This document shows, one piece after another, positions 55,558 to 64,000 of a stretch of DNA of 64,000 nt. The notes below the pieces were generated by a model. It saw only the letters and a program-made list of their open reading frames with translations. It ran no database searches and was not told where the DNA came from. Every line of letters begins with the position of its first letter. The stretch's first letter is position 1. The DNA is taken from contig NZ_SJSB01000004.1 in assembly GCF_004352835.1 (NCBI RefSeq), positions 186,001-250,000 on the forward strand, read 5' to 3'. The translations under genes and the position numbers were made by a program. Source of the stretch: Marinomonas flavescens. Lineage in GTDB: Bacteria > Pseudomonadota > Gammaproteobacteria > Pseudomonadales > Marinomonadaceae.

Positions 55558-56679
55558 GTGCGAATTTTATTAATTAGTGCTTACGAAGCGAGCAGCCATA
55601 AGGCGTGGGCGCAAACTTTGATGGATCAACTCCCAGAGCATGATTGGACTTATATGGCATTGCCACCGCGGCATTTTGCTTGGCGGATTCGCGGCAATGC
55701 CATGAGTTTTGCGTTTGACCCTAAGTTTAAACCCTTATTAGAAAAACCTTATGATTTGATCATCGCTACCTCGATGACAGATTGTGTGGGGCTGAAAGTG
55801 TTTTGTCCTGATTTACAAAATATCCCTTGGTTACTCTACTTCCACGAGAACCAATTTGCCTATCCACCTAGTGATAAACAACAGGGCTTGGTCGAAATGC
55901 AGATGGTGACCTTATACAGTGCGTTGGCGGCGGATCAATGTGTGTTTAACAGCCAGTTTAATAAAGCGTCATTTTTCTCTGGCGCACGAGCCTTATTAAA
56001 AAAACTGCCTGATTATGTGTCTCCCGATTGGTTAAATTTGACCGAAGAAAAAGCCTGCGTGGTGCCGGTGCCTGTCTCAGTGCCCAGCTCGATGAAAAAA
56101 TTGAAAAATGATAAGCAAGAAGGGCAGGCTCCGGTTCGGTTAGTCTGGTCAGCAAGGTGGGAATATGACAAAGGTCCAGATCGTCTATTGGCGATTCTTC
56201 AAGCATTAAACGCTCGTCATGTGCCATTTGAAATCGCCATTCTAGGCGAACAGTTTCGCTCAATACCTAAAGAATTCGAACTGATTCAACAAGCTTTTCC
56301 AGAGCAAATCACCCAATTCGGTTACGCTAAAAGTAGACAGGACTACCTTAGTTGCTTAGCGTCTGCTGACATCGTCTTATCCACTGCTTTGCATGAATTT
56401 CAAGGGTTGGCTGTGCTCGAAGCAGTTGCTCTAGGGTGCGTTCCAGTGCTGCCCAATAGGCAAGTTTATCCTGAACTCTTTGGCGACCAATATCTCTATC
56501 AAAGTTATCTTTTGAATATAGATGATGAGGCCGAAAGCGCTGTCGACTTAATTGTTAACATAATGAAAGAAAGGCTAGAAACACCTTCTGTTGAGCCTTT
56601 TCAAATAAAGGGTCTGTTGCCGACGTATCGAACGATGATCCAAGAGGTTGCCGTGAAGCCTTTATTTAGAAATATTTAG
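55558..56679 (+). CDS. tRNA-queuosine alpha-mannosyltransferase-like glycosyltransferase
   Basis: A 373-residue GT-B glycosyltransferase with an N-terminal DUF3524 domain (RILLISAYEASSHKAWAQTL and PPRHFAWRIRGNAMSF) and a GT4-like C-terminal half (WSARWEYDKGPDRLL, EFQGLAVLEAVALGCVPVLPN). This architecture is that of GTDC1/QTMAN, which adds mannose to queuosine at the tRNA anticodon. The GTG start follows the family N-terminus exactly. The assignment rests on domain resemblance; the sugar and target are not proven. Confidence 0.78.
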   Translation: MRILLISAYEASSHKAWAQTLMDQLPEHDWTYMALPPRHFAWRIRGNAMSFAFDPKFKPLLEKPYDLIIATSMTDCVGLKVFCPDLQNIPWLLYFHENQFAYPPSDKQQGLVEMQMVTLYSALAADQCVFNSQFNKASFFSGARALLKKLPDYVSPDWLNLTEEKACVVPVPVSVPSSMKKLKNDKQEGQAPVRLVWSARWEYDKGPDRLLAILQALNARHVPFEIAILGEQFRSIPKEFELIQQAFPEQITQFGYAKSRQDYLSCLASADIVLSTALHEFQGLAVLEAVALGCVPVLPNRQVYPELFGDQYLYQSYLLNIDDEAESAVDLIVNIMKERLETPSVEPFQIKGLLPTYRTMIQEVAVKPLFRNI

Positions 56680-56758
56680 GCGTTTATAAATATTTAGAAG
56701 TGATTGGAAAGTTTAGAGTATTTTTACTAATACTCTAATTGCTTTCTGCTTTCTGTGG

Positions 56759-57415
56759 TTACTCTGGTGCGTCTAAATTAATACAAGACCCTTCCATGGC
56801 TTTGGCGTCTTCGGCGTCGTGGGTGACGAGTAGGGCTGGAATGTTGGCTTTACGAATTTCATCCAATACAAAAGCTCGCACATCACGACGTAATGCAGGG
56901 TCAAGCTTGCTAAAAGGTTCATCAAGTAAAAGAAATTTAGGCTCAGACAGTAGCGTGCGTTGCAGTGCAACACGCGCTTGTTGACCACCGGAAAGTTGCT
57001 CTGGAGTGGCATTTGCCTTGTCTTTAATACCTACTTTTTCTAACGCCTCAAAAGCGAGCTCGAGTCGATCGCATTTTTTTACTCTAGCAGGGATAGCAAA
57101 GCTAAGGTTTTCTAGAATGCTCATATGTGGGAATAGCAAGGGTGTTTGTTGAAGTAATCCAACTCGACGGTCTTGCGCTTTCTTATTATGAATCGCAACA
57201 TCGTTTAAAAATACTTCTCCTTGGGCATTGAGCCCAGAAGACAAGGTGCCGCTTAAAAACCCTAATAAGCTCGATTTACCAATGCCACTGGGGCCCATTA
57301 TAGATACCACTTGTCCATTTTCTATTGTTACATTGAGATCTGTTATTAGTTTTTTATTCGCTAATGACAACGAAAAATTTTTAATAATGAGCACATTCTC
57401 TCCCGTGAGCTGCAT
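56759..57415 (-). CDS. ynjD: ABC transporter ATPase, YnjD-like
   Basis: A 218-residue ATPase: Walker A GPSGIGKSSLLG, Q-loop region QQTPLLFPHMS, signature LSGGQQARVALQRTLL, Walker B FLLLDEPFSKLD and H-loop VTHDAEDA. It couples ATP to the permease directly upstream (12-base gap) and lies last in the operon with YnjB and YnjC partners. A weak AT-rich hairpin at 56,713-56,738 lies between it and the convergent glycosyltransferase gene. Confidence 0.88.
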   Translation of the reverse strand: MQLTGENVLIIKNFSLSLANKKLITDLNVTIENGQVVSIMGPSGIGKSSLLGFLSGTLSSGLNAQGEVFLNDVAIHNKKAQDRRVGLLQQTPLLFPHMSILENLSFAIPARVKKCDRLELAFEALEKVGIKDKANATPEQLSGGQQARVALQRTLLSEPKFLLLDEPFSKLDPALRRDVRAFVLDEIRKANIPALLVTHDAEDAKAMEGSCINLDAPE

Positions 57416-57427
57416 GATGTACGTTGT

Positions 57428-59161
57428 TCATTTTAACGATTGTTTAGGAATTTGTTTGTAACACTTTTTGATACGTAAATAGATAGATAGGCGCCATTTT
57501 GTCCAGCGCGGCGGTAAGGCGTGAGCTAGCCAGAATATGAAAACTGGGAAGAATGCTTGTAGTAATGCCATGCTCCCGACTTGTTTTCTATCGCCAGAGG
57601 CCGCTTGTGCCACCGCTTCTGTGGTGAGTGTGCTGTATCGTCCATCACCTGCAATGAGAGTGGGCAAATACTGGGCGATACTCACTGAAAAGCCGATGGC
57701 GAAAGCGGTGAGTATTGCTGGTTTGAGCATGGCGAGCTTGATGAAAAAATAGTTACGCCAAGGTCGATTATTTAAGCGATTAGCCTGCACTAGGTAGTCT
57801 TCTTGATACGCTAAGTAAGGGCCTTTTAATGACAAATACACATAGGGTAAAACATACATCAGGTGTAGGCCAATAATCGCTACGAGTGTCCCGTTTAGAT
57901 TAATTTGAATTAGCAGTATATGCAGCCCAAACAAAAAACCAATTTGCGGCAATAAAATAGGAACATAAATGAGCCAATCAAAAGGGTGGTTTTTCGTTGT
58001 TTTTGAGAGACGTTTAGTTTCTAGCATGAGCGCGCTCATTAGGCAGGCAATAACGGTCGCCACAATAGCGATTATGAGTGTGTTGCTAGACAGCTCTAAA
58101 AGTAACGGATAAGCGTGTTGGACATTGTCTAGTGTCCATGATGCCGGTAAAGCATCAGGAAAGCGCCAGCGACGGGTTAGCGACCAAATGGGTAGTATGA
58201 CAAGGGAAACAAAAGCACTTGATAAGGTGATGAGGCCTAATACCACGCCCAAGCGCAGAAAGTAGTCTGTTGGCCCCGAACGTTTGCCATTACTGCGTTC
58301 GGCTTTGGTGAGTCGAGTGAAAAAGCAGTGAGCCATCTCCCAACCAAATATGACGAAAGCAATAACCAGAACCAATGCAATTGAGCCGGCGCTGGCAATA
58401 AAGCGTTTAGATAATGATGGGTCATTAAACCAACGAAATAAGGTGACAGCAAGAGTCGATGGGGTGTTTGGGCCAATAACAAGAGCTAGATCTACGACAG
58501 TGAGGCTAAACGCAATGACAATAAAAATAGGCATGCGAATAATTGGGTAAAGTTGTGGGATGAGTACCTTGCGCCATATCGTCAAACGCTTGTAGCCCAG
58601 TGTTTGGCAAACTTCGAGTGTTTTTCTCGCATCAATCGCATGCAAGCTTGCCAACATAATGAACAGTAAATAAGGCATTTCTTTCATAATGATGGCGAAG
58701 ATTAAAGATAAGCCATAAGGATCTTGAACGGTAATCCAATTAGGTGGACGATCAAAGCCTGTTAACCAAGGGCTAAATAGGCGCATAAGCCAACCAGATG
58801 GACTCAGTAAAAAAAGTAATCCTATGGCGATGGCGGCATGTGGTATAGCGAGTATTGGTGCCAACAGATTTTCAATTTTTTGAAAAAATGGTCGTTGGTA
58901 TCCCCAGGCTAATATAGACAAAGCCATCCATAACGCAATAATGGGTGAAATAATCCCAGTGGCTAGGGTCAGCCTTAAGCTTGAATAAAACTCACTACTA
59001 TGAAGTAAGCTGATCCAAGCCGCGAAGGTAACATGGTATTCGCCAAGTGGTGGGAAATAGTGAAACGCGGGTAATAATGTGCCAATTAATCCAATAAGGA
59101 CTGGAATAGCAAGCAATATTGCGACCAACCAAGTGATAAATCGTACGCTTTTTAATGGCAT
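57428..59161 (-). CDS. ynjC: Fused ABC transporter permease, YnjC-like
   Basis: A 577-residue permease with about twelve transmembrane helices, made of two binding-protein-dependent transport domains in tandem; the EAA-type loops appear as ARKTLEVCQTLGYKRLTIWRKVLIPQL and DYLVQANRLNNRPWRNYFFIKLAMLKP. The fused double permease is characteristic of YnjC and of some thiamine and iron importers. It lies between the binding protein and the ATPase on the same strand. Confidence 0.87.
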   Translation of the reverse strand: MPLKSVRFITWLVAILLAIPVLIGLIGTLLPAFHYFPPLGEYHVTFAAWISLLHSSEFYSSLRLTLATGIISPIIALWMALSILAWGYQRPFFQKIENLLAPILAIPHAAIAIGLLFLLSPSGWLMRLFSPWLTGFDRPPNWITVQDPYGLSLIFAIIMKEMPYLLFIMLASLHAIDARKTLEVCQTLGYKRLTIWRKVLIPQLYPIIRMPIFIVIAFSLTVVDLALVIGPNTPSTLAVTLFRWFNDPSLSKRFIASAGSIALVLVIAFVIFGWEMAHCFFTRLTKAERSNGKRSGPTDYFLRLGVVLGLITLSSAFVSLVILPIWSLTRRWRFPDALPASWTLDNVQHAYPLLLELSSNTLIIAIVATVIACLMSALMLETKRLSKTTKNHPFDWLIYVPILLPQIGFLFGLHILLIQINLNGTLVAIIGLHLMYVLPYVYLSLKGPYLAYQEDYLVQANRLNNRPWRNYFFIKLAMLKPAILTAFAIGFSVSIAQYLPTLIAGDGRYSTLTTEAVAQAASGDRKQVGSMALLQAFFPVFIFWLAHALPPRWTKWRLSIYLRIKKCYKQIPKQSLK

Positions 59162-59274
59162 TCGGGGTTACATACTCTACTTTTAGATTACATGGTTGAT
59201 TACAAAATATTGCTTAATAAAGCGTTAACAGTACTTCAATTCAGTAACAAGAAATCATACGAAAATACTACTCG

Positions 59275-60474
59275 CTATTGTGCATAGCGTTTTCGCCATT
59301 CTTGCTCAAGAGGTTTTACCCAACTGCTATGAGGTTCGGGTAAGGTTTTTCCAAGCTCGGCTATGCTAAGAGTCGCGATGCCTCGTGGTATTGCATCAAA
59401 TTTCTTTTGGTCAGCTGGTGACAATTTATCATATGACAATACACTTAAGTCACCCCATACAGTGGGGGTTTGCTTGTGCATTTGTGCTTCAGGAGACAGC
59501 ATGAAATTTGCCACGACTTCAGCGCCCGCGGTGGCGCTGCTGTTATAAGGGATAGCAAGGAAATGTGTGTTACCTATAGTGCCTTTGGTGAAAACGTATG
59601 AGCGAACGGTGTCAGGTAAATTACCTTGTTGAATTTGAACAGAGGCGGCAGAAATATCGAAGCTTAGTGCTACATCAATTTCCTGATCATCCAGTAAGCG
59701 AATCATTTGGGAGGAATCAGTGGGAAAGGTTACGCCATGACGCCATGCTACTTTGTTGAGTTTATCTAAGTATGCCCATAATGGCGCTGTGACTTTCTGA
59801 AAATCGGCTTTATCGACAGGCTGAGAAAGTGCTTGCTTATAGGGTGTTAGTTCATACAAAGCTTGCTTTAAAAATGTGACACCTAGGAACTGCGGCGGTG
59901 CTGGATAAGTAATTCGCCCAGGATGTTGTTCCGCATAAGCGAGCAATTCTGGCATGGATTTGGGCGGATTTTTCAATGTGGCGGTATCATACATGAAAAT
60001 AACTTGGGCCATTCCCCAAGGGGATTCCATGCCATCGACAGGAGTGCCAAAATCACGAGTAATACTTTGTCGAGCATGCTCATTCACATATTTTTTATAG
60101 TTTGGTAACTCGGTACTGAATGGGCCATAAAGAAGGTTGTTGTCTTTCATTGCGCGAAAGTTTTCACCGTTTAACCAGATAAGATCAATCGAGCCATCGG
60201 TATTTCTACCGGCTGCTTTCTCGGCTAGAACGCGATTCACCGCATCAGATGTGTCAGTCAGTTTTACTTGTTTGAGGGTCACATCGTATTGCTCTTTAAT
60301 GTGTTTAGCAGACCAGCGAATATAATCGTTTATATTGTCCGCACCACCCCAAGCATTAAAATAGACCGTTTGGCCTTTGGCTTCTTTTAGCGTGTCTTGC
60401 CAATCAGCTTGTGCGTGGATGCTGGTGAATAATAAAGCACCGCTTATTGATGCGGCGATCAAAGATTTGAGCAT
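59275..60474 (-). CDS. ynjB: ABC transporter solute-binding protein, YnjB-like
   Basis: A 399-residue extracellular binding protein with a signal peptide (about 1-23, ending SIHAQA) and the start QTVYFNAWGGADNINDYIRW found in the YnjB family. It should capture the substrate in the periplasm for the YnjC/YnjD pair. The 113-base gap to the permease gene still allows one transcript. The substrate of YnjBCD is unknown; thiamine-like compounds have been suggested for related systems. Confidence 0.87.
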   Translation of the reverse strand: MLKSLIAASISGALLFTSIHAQADWQDTLKEAKGQTVYFNAWGGADNINDYIRWSAKHIKEQYDVTLKQVKLTDTSDAVNRVLAEKAAGRNTDGSIDLIWLNGENFRAMKDNNLLYGPFSTELPNYKKYVNEHARQSITRDFGTPVDGMESPWGMAQVIFMYDTATLKNPPKSMPELLAYAEQHPGRITYPAPPQFLGVTFLKQALYELTPYKQALSQPVDKADFQKVTAPLWAYLDKLNKVAWRHGVTFPTDSSQMIRLLDDQEIDVALSFDISAASVQIQQGNLPDTVRSYVFTKGTIGNTHFLAIPYNSSATAGAEVVANFMLSPEAQMHKQTPTVWGDLSVLSYDKLSPADQKKFDAIPRGIATLSIAELGKTLPEPHSSWVKPLEQEWRKRYAQ

Positions 60475-60660
60475 TCCTTTCTTCCTTAATGATGGCTTAT
60501 ATGACAGTGAATACTATATAGACGTAGTAGAGTGGTCATTTATTACAGTATTTTTTAATACTGAGAAGTTTTTATTATAGATATGTTTTAGCGTACCATG
60601 TTGCCTGCTCTGTTGCCTGTTCAATGTGGGCGCGTATTTCACCGAACTATACGAGTTATT

Positions 60661-61803
60661 ATGTCATATCAAATTTATTCCCATACTTTACCGAGTGCAA
60701 CATTGGGTACTCAGCGAATTCTTAAAGCGCATCATTTCGGCGAGCAAGGTGCGCGACCTAAAGTGTATTTACAAGCTGGTCTTCATGCCGACGAGTGGCC
60801 GGGTTTTTTGGTGCTTAATAGCTTGATCAAGTTACTTAAAGACGCCGATGAGAAGGGTTTGATTCAAGGAGAGATTATTATCGTTCCTGTGGCGAATCCG
60901 ATAGGCTTGGCACAAAATTTCCATGGCTATATTCCTGGTCGTTTTGCCTTTTCTGATGGTGGCGGTAATTTTAACCGCAACTGGCCTCAGCTTGGCGAGA
61001 AAGTAAAAAAGCGTCTTAAAGGCGAAGTCAGTGCAGATGGCCAGGAAAATGTCTCTTTGGTGCGCTCTATCATGGCTCAAGAGTTGGCTGCGCTGCCTGA
61101 AAACACCGAATTACAAGGCATGAAGAAAACGTTACTGGCCTTGTCTATGGATGCGGATGAAGTGCTGGATCTGCATTGTTCTGGTGAAGCGAGCATGCAC
61201 GCGTACGTAGCGCAAGAATTTGAGGAGCATTTTAAACCGCTTTTGGCGTTGTTGGGTGCAAAAGTAGGCTTGTCTGAATTAGAAACAGGAGCGGCGTCTT
61301 TTGATGAAACTAATGTTAGCGTATGGCGAACGCTTAAATCTGACTACGCTCATTTAATACCTTGGGGCTGTCGTTCTCTAACCGTTGAGTTACGAGGCGA
61401 AAATGACATTTCAGATGAATACGCCACTCAAGATGCACAGGCATTGTTTGCCTATTTAGTGCTGCGCAATGTGATTGCTGGTGACGCGCCTGTGATCGAT
61501 GACAGCGCCGTGGTGTATTACCCATTAGACGCAATGGATTTGGTAAAGGCGCCGAGCGCCGGCATCGTTTGTTACCGAAAAAATATAGGCGGCACCGTGG
61601 AAGCGGGTGAAGTCATTGGTGAGGTAGTAGACTTAATGGACGACGATGTCGATGCGTCTCGTTACCCGTTGGTAGCCCGAGCCGATGGTGTGTTTTTTGC
61701 TCGTGTACAGCGTCGTTTGGTGGTGCGTGGTGAATCGATCGCAAAAATTGCAGGTCGTGAGCATCTAGCGTTTCGTGAGATCGGCAACTTATTTGAAGAC
61801 TAG
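60661..61803 (+). CDS. Succinylglutamate desuccinylase/aspartoacylase family protein
   Basis: A 380-residue zinc deacylase of the M14-like AstE/AspA family. Zinc ligands lie in YLQAGLHADEWPG and EVLDLHCSGEASMH, with PVANPIG and GRFAFSDGGGNFNRNWPQ nearby; the C-terminal part (about 280-380) has a biotinyl-like beta barrel (PSAGIVCYRKNIGGTVEAGEVIGEVVD). The frame opens at 60,598, but ATG at 60,661 (MSYQIYSH) is preferred. The helicase gene follows after 14 bases on the same strand. Confidence 0.83.
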   Translation: MSYQIYSHTLPSATLGTQRILKAHHFGEQGARPKVYLQAGLHADEWPGFLVLNSLIKLLKDADEKGLIQGEIIIVPVANPIGLAQNFHGYIPGRFAFSDGGGNFNRNWPQLGEKVKKRLKGEVSADGQENVSLVRSIMAQELAALPENTELQGMKKTLLALSMDADEVLDLHCSGEASMHAYVAQEFEEHFKPLLALLGAKVGLSELETGAASFDETNVSVWRTLKSDYAHLIPWGCRSLTVELRGENDISDEYATQDAQALFAYLVLRNVIAGDAPVIDDSAVVYYPLDAMDLVKAPSAGIVCYRKNIGGTVEAGEVIGEVVDLMDDDVDASRYPLVARADGVFFARVQRRLVVRGESIAKIAGREHLAFREIGNLFED

Positions 61804-61817
61804 GCAAACGTATTTTG

Positions 61818-64000
61818 ATGGATGAGACTTTGATAGATCAGCAAGTGGCGCCACGCCAATTGACGGCCGAGCAGCTTGCTGTGGTAGAGCACAATATTAG
61901 CTCACCGGCCAAAGTCATTGCGGTGGCTGGGGCGGGTAAAACAACCACCTTGATTTCGCGCATAGAATTTTTGCTTGAGCAGGGCGTCGATGCGTCTGAA
62001 ATCGGTGTGTTTATGTTCAACAAAAGCGCTCAAGAAGAATTTAGTGAGCGCTTAAGCCAGCATTTAAACAACACTGGTCATATGCGTTCCCCCAGTGTGA
62101 TGACCTTTCATGGTTTTGGCTTAAAGCTGTGTCGGCGTTTGGAGCAGCAAGCTTGGTTGCCCAATGCTAAATTGCTAACGGACGACTTTAGTTTGGTGAA
62201 AATGTTGCGTGAAGCGTTAAATCGCTTGGTACGCAAAGGGGAAAAAATCACCTTACAAGACGAAAAGGATTGGCTGGAAGACGTATTATTGTTTATTGAT
62301 CAAGTGAAGGCCTCTGCGACCTCAGCCAGTGCGGTGTTTGAATCCCTTGGTTGGTCAAAAGAGCGGCAGTTTTTTCCTGCTTTGTACGATGAGCTTGAAG
62401 ACCTGCGAAAACGCAATAACGTGCGTTTCTTTGCGGATCTATTGGCCGATCCTTATGCCTTGTTATTAGACCTTGATGAAGCAGAACGTCATCAAGTTCA
62501 CGGTTTTGTACCGAACTTTCGTTATCTCTTGATTGACGAGTTTCAAGACATTAATCCCTGTCAGTATGAATTACTCAAAATCCTTTATCCGGCGCCTTGT
62601 CAGTGGATGATTGTAGGGGATGTGCAGCAGTGTATTTATGAATGGCGCGGTGCCAGCCCAGAGATTATGGCGAGTCAGTTTGATCGTGATTTCCCTGCGG
62701 TGGAAACGTATCCCTTGAGTAGCAGTTTTCGTTTTGGTCATGCAATCGGTTTGATGGCGTCGAGTGTGATTAGCGAAAATGACCCAGACGCCTTGGTGAT
62801 TGGAGAAGGGAAGAGCACACAAGTGTCCTTTGCGCGCGCGCCGAAAACGGGCAAAGCCTTATTGGGCGAGTTAAAAGCGTGGGTAGAATCCGGTCGCGCC
62901 TTAAATGAATCGGCGGTCTTGGTGCGTTTGTACAGTGACATGGTGCCGGTGCAGCTGGCGCTGATGCACAAGGGCGTGCCTTACCAATTGCATGGTGATT
63001 CGCCGCTGTTGGAGAATCGACAGATACGCATGTTGATGGCGTATCTCGCCGTGATAGCAGGCGCATTAGAAAAACCGGCGCTCTTTTTTCGTCGTGACGA
63101 TGTGGATTTTTTGCTGAGTGTGCCAAGTCTTGGTGGCTCGGTAGCGCAGCGAAATACCTTGATCCAGCAAGCAAGGCAATCGCCGCATTTATTGCCGCAA
63201 ATTATCGAAACCATGGCGGAGCAAAGTGAAGGTTGGCGGGCTAAAAAGCTTTATGGACGCGCCGATTGGCTGCGCAGCTTGAGTATTTATCGCTCGGACC
63301 CGGCACAAGGTTTGGCGCATACTCTCGAAAAACTGGGGATTTATCGCTATTTCGAAAGCACCAGTAACAAAGACATTCAAACTCAAGAAAAAATCGCCAC
63401 CTGTGATGCCTTTATGGCGTATGTGCGTGGAGTAGGCGGCGACGCCGAAAGTGTCTTAACGCAACTGGCGACGCTGAATGAAAAGCAAGCGGATGATGCG
63501 CGCGGCATTCACCTAATGACAATCCATAAGTCTAAAGGGCTGGAATTCGATTTGGTGTTGTTGTCTGGTTTACAAGAAGGGCGCTTTCCGTATTACGATG
63601 AAGATTTGAGTGCGATTGATAAAAAAGCCGCCAGTCAGATGGCCTCAGAGCGGCGTTTGTTTTATGTGGCGATTACCCGTGCTAAGCAAAAGCTGGTGTT
63701 GCTAGAAACACCGACACCAGAAGAAAGTAAAAAAATGAAACGTGGCGACATCCCACGTGCCGCTTTAAAGAATCTCGCGCTGTCGCGTTTTGTGTTTGAA
63801 GCGCAGCCTTATGCGGTCAGTAAAATTACTCAGCTGTGGCATGAAGACGCCAGCGAAGAGCCCATCGATACAGAGAAAGGCACCTTGTTTCAGCGTTATT
63901 TGAGTCGTGTGACACCTTCTCCGAATCTGGTGTTTCGCCATCAAATGAGCGATAACAATAAAGGCTTACAGTCCGGCGATAAGGTACGCCATGATCAATT
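61818..64000 (+). CDS. UvrD/Rep-like superfamily 1 DNA helicase (cut by the window end)
   Basis: About 727 residues are visible from MDETLIDQQVAPRQLTAEQ and the frame is still open at the right edge. All motifs are present: Q motif, Walker A VAGAGKTTTL, motif II YLLIDEFQDINP, motif III VGDVQQCIYEWRGA, motif IV LSSSFRFG, motif V IHLMTIHKSKGLEFDLV, and motif VI FYVAITRAKQKL. It is a 3'-5' helicase for repair or restart. The last visible residues (LQSGDKVRHDQ) resemble the C-terminal end of such helicases, so little is missing. Confidence 0.92.
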   Translation, partial: MDETLIDQQVAPRQLTAEQLAVVEHNISSPAKVIAVAGAGKTTTLISRIEFLLEQGVDASEIGVFMFNKSAQEEFSERLSQHLNNTGHMRSPSVMTFHGFGLKLCRRLEQQAWLPNAKLLTDDFSLVKMLREALNRLVRKGEKITLQDEKDWLEDVLLFIDQVKASATSASAVFESLGWSKERQFFPALYDELEDLRKRNNVRFFADLLADPYALLLDLDEAERHQVHGFVPNFRYLLIDEFQDINPCQYELLKILYPAPCQWMIVGDVQQCIYEWRGASPEIMASQFDRDFPAVETYPLSSSFRFGHAIGLMASSVISENDPDALVIGEGKSTQVSFARAPKTGKALLGELKAWVESGRALNESAVLVRLYSDMVPVQLALMHKGVPYQLHGDSPLLENRQIRMLMAYLAVIAGALEKPALFFRRDDVDFLLSVPSLGGSVAQRNTLIQQARQSPHLLPQIIETMAEQSEGWRAKKLYGRADWLRSLSIYRSDPAQGLAHTLEKLGIYRYFESTSNKDIQTQEKIATCDAFMAYVRGVGGDAESVLTQLATLNEKQADDARGIHLMTIHKSKGLEFDLVLLSGLQEGRFPYYDEDLSAIDKKAASQMASERRLFYVAITRAKQKLVLLETPTPEESKKMKRGDIPRAALKNLALSRFVFEAQPYAVSKITQLWHEDASEEPIDTEKGTLFQRYLSRVTPSPNLVFRHQMSDNNKGLQSGDKVRHDQ

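Noticed and set aside
62571-63386. Several minus-strand ORFs across the helicase gene
   Set aside because: They are opposite to a complete set of helicase motifs in the plus frame.

Overview
The window looks like the chromosome of a marine gammaproteobacterium, probably Marinomonas or a close relative (Oceanospirillales). This is inferred from the conserved order fimV-truA-trpF-trpB-trpA-accD-folC-SPOR-cvpA-purF, the style of the proteins and the moderate, somewhat AT-rich composition. The species cannot be fixed from the sequence alone. No tRNA, rRNA or CRISPR array was found.

Region 1 (1-17,030) is accessory DNA. It is punctuated by copies of a repeated, att-like site, called R here. Each complete copy has two GGGGTAT direct repeats, then TCCCAT, then about 40 variable bases, then TGTGGGCGGCATGATGTA, followed by a rho-independent terminator. 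R1 (131-290) and R3 (11,213-11,353) are empty. R2 (1,017-1,106 plus 4,380-4,444) is split by a complete 3.27-kb group II intron (1,107-4,379). R4 survives only as its right half (16,969-17,019) behind a degraded intron tail. Between the sites lie a ParDE toxin-antitoxin module and two catabolic or detoxification blocks. These blocks hold haloalkane dehalogenase-type hydrolases of three different subfamilies, two short-chain dehydrogenases, an AlkD-like DNA glycosylase, a TetR regulator with three 16-bp palindromic operators, an NfsB-like nitroreductase, a LysR regulator, a secreted beta-propeller lactonase, a FrnE-like DsbA protein and two tandem antibiotic-monooxygenase-like proteins. A broken EAL gene marks the edge of the core chromosome.

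Region 2 (17,645-28,230) is a core block: the polar hub protein FimV, pseudouridine synthase TruA, the last tryptophan enzymes TrpF, TrpB and TrpA, acetyl-CoA carboxylase beta AccD, folylpolyglutamate synthase FolC, a SPOR protein, CvpA and PurF. Most junctions overlap or nearly touch. Region 3 (28,475-47,407) holds an RND efflux pump with its adaptor on the minus strand, the ABC-F ATPase Uup followed by a DUF2760 protein and two unusual Hsp70s, a secreted lipase, a secreted ParB-like protein, a GGDEF-EAL signalling enzyme, a Cache chemoreceptor and a MarC-type membrane protein.

Region 4 (47,499-64,000) is mostly housekeeping: aconitase AcnA, RraA, a cytosolic M14 carboxypeptidase with a MazG-like pyrophosphohydrolase, the EF-P paralogue EfpL, YaeQ, a dienelactone hydrolase, a queuosine-tRNA mannosyltransferase-like protein, a YnjBCD-type ABC importer, an aspartoacylase-family deacylase, and a UvrD-like helicase cut by the right edge. 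The features most worth a second look are the R-site array invaded by a group II intron whose guide sequences match it, the extra ORF inside that intron, and the concentration of three dehalogenase subfamilies.
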